64,000 bases of DNA from NCBI GenBank assembly GCA_023391695.1, contig JAEWAK010000074.1:1-64000 (forward strand), read 5' to 3'. Both the position numbers and the translations under genes were made by a program. The notes beneath the pieces are model-generated. The model saw only the letters and a list, made by a program, of their open reading frames with translations, did not search any database and was not told where the DNA came from. This document shows, in pieces, positions 62,034-64,000 of the stretch (the stretch's first letter is position 1; the number at the start of each line of letters is the position of its first letter). The stretch is from Bacillota bacterium. Its GTDB lineage: Bacteria; Bacillota; Clostridia; Lachnospirales; Lachnospiraceae.

Positions 62034-62112
62034 CTGCAAGGCGGAGGAGGAAGACGCAGCGGGCTGCGCTGACCGACGACAACGCAGCAGGTGGAAATTC
62101 AGGCAAGTAATT
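62034..62112. repeat. GC-rich REP-like element
   Basis: GCAAGGCGGAGGAGGAAGACGC leads into GCAGCGGGCTGCGCTG, then GACAACGCAGCAGG, flanked by TGAATTTTCA and TGGAAATTCA that are roughly complementary. Its GC-rich block stands out in the coaD-rsmD spacer. It is likely a dispersed repeat. Confidence 0.5.
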
Positions 62113-62225
62113 GGTATGGTAACTGGCCGCTCACTAACCTCGAGTCTTTCCTTCGAGCCGGATGGTGGCTAATATATATGCGAAAAAACTTCTGATGCTA
62201 TTACTTATTTTAGCTTTTGGGCTTA

Positions 62226-62780
62226 TTATTTTAATTCTATAAAAACATGTTTATTTGTTTTATATTCTTTCTGTTTGCAGATTTGGAATTTTGTATTCTC
62301 CAGGTAATCAAAAGTCGTTTCCACGGATGCTTCCACGATGATCATGGCATTATAATATAAAATATTGGAATTCTGCAAGGCTTTTAATACCTGTCGTTCC
62401 AATCCCCGGTTATAGGGCGGATCCATAAAAATAATATCAAATACTTTCCCCTGAACTTCCAATGCCCTGATTGCAGATAACACATCCAGGTTAAGAACCT
62501 GGGCTCCTTTTTCCAAGCCTGTACTATGTAAATTGTGACTGATACATTCCACGGCTGCCTTGGCATTCTCAACAAAAACAGCCGAATTAGCCCCTCTGCT
62601 CAATGCCTCTATACCGATTGCACCGCTGCCGCTGAATAAATCCAAAAAATCACAATCCGCTAAATCCTGGCTTATTACGTTAAATAAAGTTTCTTTTATC
62701 CTATCTGTAGTAGGCCTGGTATCTAATCCTTCGATTGTTTTTAATTGTAACCTTCTGGCTTTACCCGCTATTACTCTCAT
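62226..62780 (-). CDS. rsmD: 16S rRNA (guanine(966)-N(2))-methyltransferase
   Basis: The 184-residue Rossmann methyltransferase has MRVIAGKARRLQL, FLDLFSGSGAIGIEALSRGA with the SAM site, and IIFMDPPYNRG, the NPPY-like catalytic motif. It modifies a guanine of 16S rRNA during 30S assembly. Confidence 0.95.
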   Translation of the reverse strand: MRVIAGKARRLQLKTIEGLDTRPTTDRIKETLFNVISQDLADCDFLDLFSGSGAIGIEALSRGANSAVFVENAKAAVECISHNLHSTGLEKGAQVLNLDVLSAIRALEVQGKVFDIIFMDPPYNRGLERQVLKALQNSNILYYNAMIIVEASVETTFDYLENTKFQICKQKEYKTNKHVFIELK

Positions 62781-63102
62781 TCTTTACTCCAAACTTTAAA
62801 TCCCATTATTCCCCGATACTAAAAATATCAGAAAACTCTAAAAAATATCTATTAATATTGTATAATATAAAAATCTTTTGTCAACTTGTTTTTAACCTAA
62901 TAGAGCATTTTTACTAGTTTATATCCATTTATTTTACTCCAAAAAACCAATGAATTCAATATATATTTTAAATTACCACAAATTGGGAAATATGGACTTG
63001 ATTTCCATAATAGCCAGGGAACTGGCTTTTTAGGCAATAGGACATAATTTATCACAAGAAAATATACCCCTGGCAGGATTGGTCGAACTTTCCATAGTAA
63101 AA
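62781..63102. other. Intergenic stretch without recognisable gene
   Basis: A/T-rich spacer between rsmD and the spore protein terminator; no protein-like ORF with a ribosome site. Confidence 0.4.
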
Positions 63103-63132
63103 AAAAAGCTGCCTACTAAGAAGCAGCTTTTT
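63103..63132 (-). terminator. Terminator of the spore protein gene
   Basis: AAAAAGCTGC pairs with GCAGCTTTTT, followed by a T-run on the minus strand. Confidence 0.85.
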
Positions 63133-63170
63133 CTATTAATTTTAGATTATTTTGTCCGAATATATTAAAA

Positions 63171-63374
63171 TTATTGTTGACCTGACATACGTTTTTCTTG
63201 TTCTGCAATCATTTTCTTAACCATCATACCGCCGACACTGCCGTTCTGGTAGGAAGTTAAGTCACCATTGTATCCCTGTTTTAAAGGAACACCGATCTCG
63301 TTTGCCACTTCATATTTAAAACGGTTTAATGCTTCTTTTGCCTGTGGTACTTCTGCTCTGTTTCTACTTGCCAT
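63171..63374 (-). CDS. Alpha/beta-type small acid-soluble spore protein
   Basis: The 67-residue protein reads RAEVPQAKEALNRFKYEVANEIGV, then GDLTSYQNGSVGGMMVKKMI. The GPR protease-type EIGV site and the glycine-rich DNA-binding segment identify SASP. It coats and protects DNA in dormant spores, showing that this organism sporulates. ATG 63374 follows GGAGG; the longer frame is not real. Confidence 0.93.
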   Translation of the reverse strand: MASRNRAEVPQAKEALNRFKYEVANEIGVPLKQGYNGDLTSYQNGSVGGMMVKKMIAEQEKRMSGQQ

Positions 63375-63569
63375 AATAAACGCCTCCATTTTCATATTTT
63401 GAACCATTAAAACCATTAAATTTATAGTGTTTAATAGGTTTTATTTTGTGTGGTTCAAAATAATACTGTGTTGTTGTTTGTTACGCTATTATTATGTGCA
63501 ATCTATTTTTTAATAATCAGGTAATTTTTTGAAATAATTATTAAAAAAGATTTAATTTAAATTTAAAAT

Positions 63570-64000
63570 TTAAGGCTGGGGTTCGATACGGACAATATAG
63601 GTTTCATAGTCTTTATCCTCTGCAGCCGGACTGGAAAACACAACTTCCCCCAATCCTTTTAATAAGGTATCATTCATGTCCGTGTATTTATCCCTCTCCA
63701 GTTTGCCTACATAAATATATTCAATCCGGTACTTGTCAATCAGTGAATTCACCAGTACTGCATCGGAAGAAGTATAAATATTTTGTATATCGGCAGCCCT
63801 TTCATCAATCACTTCCGTACTGCCTCTCCATAACCATTCATGTACATACCAGCCAAGTACGGTCGGCAGCCCTGTTGACACGGATATACGTTCATAATCG
63901 GAATAGCTGTCTCCGTTCGCCTCCAATATAACAGGAGTTCCCTTTACATGATCATTTAGCCAGTTTACCGCCAGATAATCATCCGGCATCTGGGTCTGCA
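63570..64000 (-). CDS. DUF2298 (YYY) membrane protein, C-terminal part
   Basis: The frame is open past the window edge, so only the C-terminal part is seen (about 143 codons). GTPVILEANGDSYSDYERIS, TGLPTVLGWYVHEWLWRG and RIEYIYVGKLERDKY match the tail of DUF2298 proteins, large multi-helix membrane proteins thought to be glycosyltransferase-like. The visible ATG (63989) is internal. The assignment is based on the tail only. Confidence 0.75.
   Translation of the reverse strand, partial: QTQMPDDYLAVNWLNDHVKGTPVILEANGDSYSDYERISVSTGLPTVLGWYVHEWLWRGSTEVIDERAADIQNIYTSSDAVLVNSLIDKYRIEYIYVGKLERDKYTDMNDTLLKGLGEVVFSSPAAEDKDYETYIVRIEPQP

Overview
The window looks like chromosome from a low-GC, spore-forming Clostridia species, most likely Lachnospiraceae. 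The evidence is the gene content: an alpha/beta small acid-soluble spore protein, a YlbJ-like sporulation membrane protein, TmcAL, a pta-ackA-yceD-rpmF block, a RodA/PBP pair, an agr-type peptide quorum-sensing locus, strong AGGAGG ribosome binding sites, and A/T-rich spacers with compact hairpin terminators. No rRNA, tRNA or CRISPR array was seen. The species cannot be named from this sequence alone.

Layout. 1-1.5 kb: the 3' end of a large serine recombinase runs straight into a decayed collagen-like (BclA-type) gene, followed by a broken membrane-anchored ORF. 1.7-9.7 kb: a six-gene leftward operon (PotBCAD-like ABC importer, adenine deaminase, MtaD-family deaminase) with a divergent LysR regulator. 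9.7-11.8 kb: an aldo/keto reductase and a MerR regulator under a 19-bp-spacer MerR-type promoter, followed by fused gene debris. 12.2-13.9 kb: a secreted BspA-repeat/Big_2 protein. 14-17.1 kb: queD-queE behind a regulated leader, then a YolD-like/Y-family polymerase pair with a LexA-type box. 17.4-20.7 kb: a GC-richer, transferred-looking cassette (KTR protein, ABC exporter, two DUF1048 proteins, PadR). 21-24.4 kb: nitroreductase, a hypothetical, a membrane lipase and a flavodoxin.

24.6-30.5 kb is a small defence island. It is bounded by two imperfect direct copies of the 3' end and terminator of tsf. It carries a SIR2 protein that resembles the anti-phage sirtuin DSR2 but is split by a one-base frameshift in a 7-T run, plus a RhuM-family protein, tiny ORFs and a MITE-like inverted repeat. 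A third tsf-tail copy lies at 1.64-1.71 kb, so this chromosomal locus appears to have been hit repeatedly by integration.

30.5-45.4 kb is mostly housekeeping: tsf, rpsB, NUDIX hydrolase, PBP, RodA/FtsW, U32 peptidase, ZapA, ruvB, ruvA, a cardiolipin synthase fused to a CmpB-like membrane domain, and an RNase H-like exonuclease. 45.5-47.7 kb is a second small accessory patch (mini-ORFs, XRE regulator, broken GIY-YIG gene, tandem Uma2 genes). 47.8-52.4 kb holds rpmF, yceD, ackA, pta and a two-HD-domain protein. 52.7-55.9 kb is a complete agr system, agrA-agrC-agrB-agrD on the minus strand. It includes a 48-residue AgrD gene, and matched promoters with LytTR-type repeats stand before agrB and agrD. 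56-64 kb contains tmcAL, pepF, ylbJ, a coiled-coil protein, coaD, rsmD, a spore protein gene and the 3' end of a DUF2298 membrane protein gene.

The most interesting items are the split DSR2-like gene on a tsf-targeted island, the agr locus with its AgrD and repeat-bearing twin promoters, the attenuator leader of queDE, and the CmpB-cardiolipin synthase fusion. All names are from motif recognition by eye; no database search was run.
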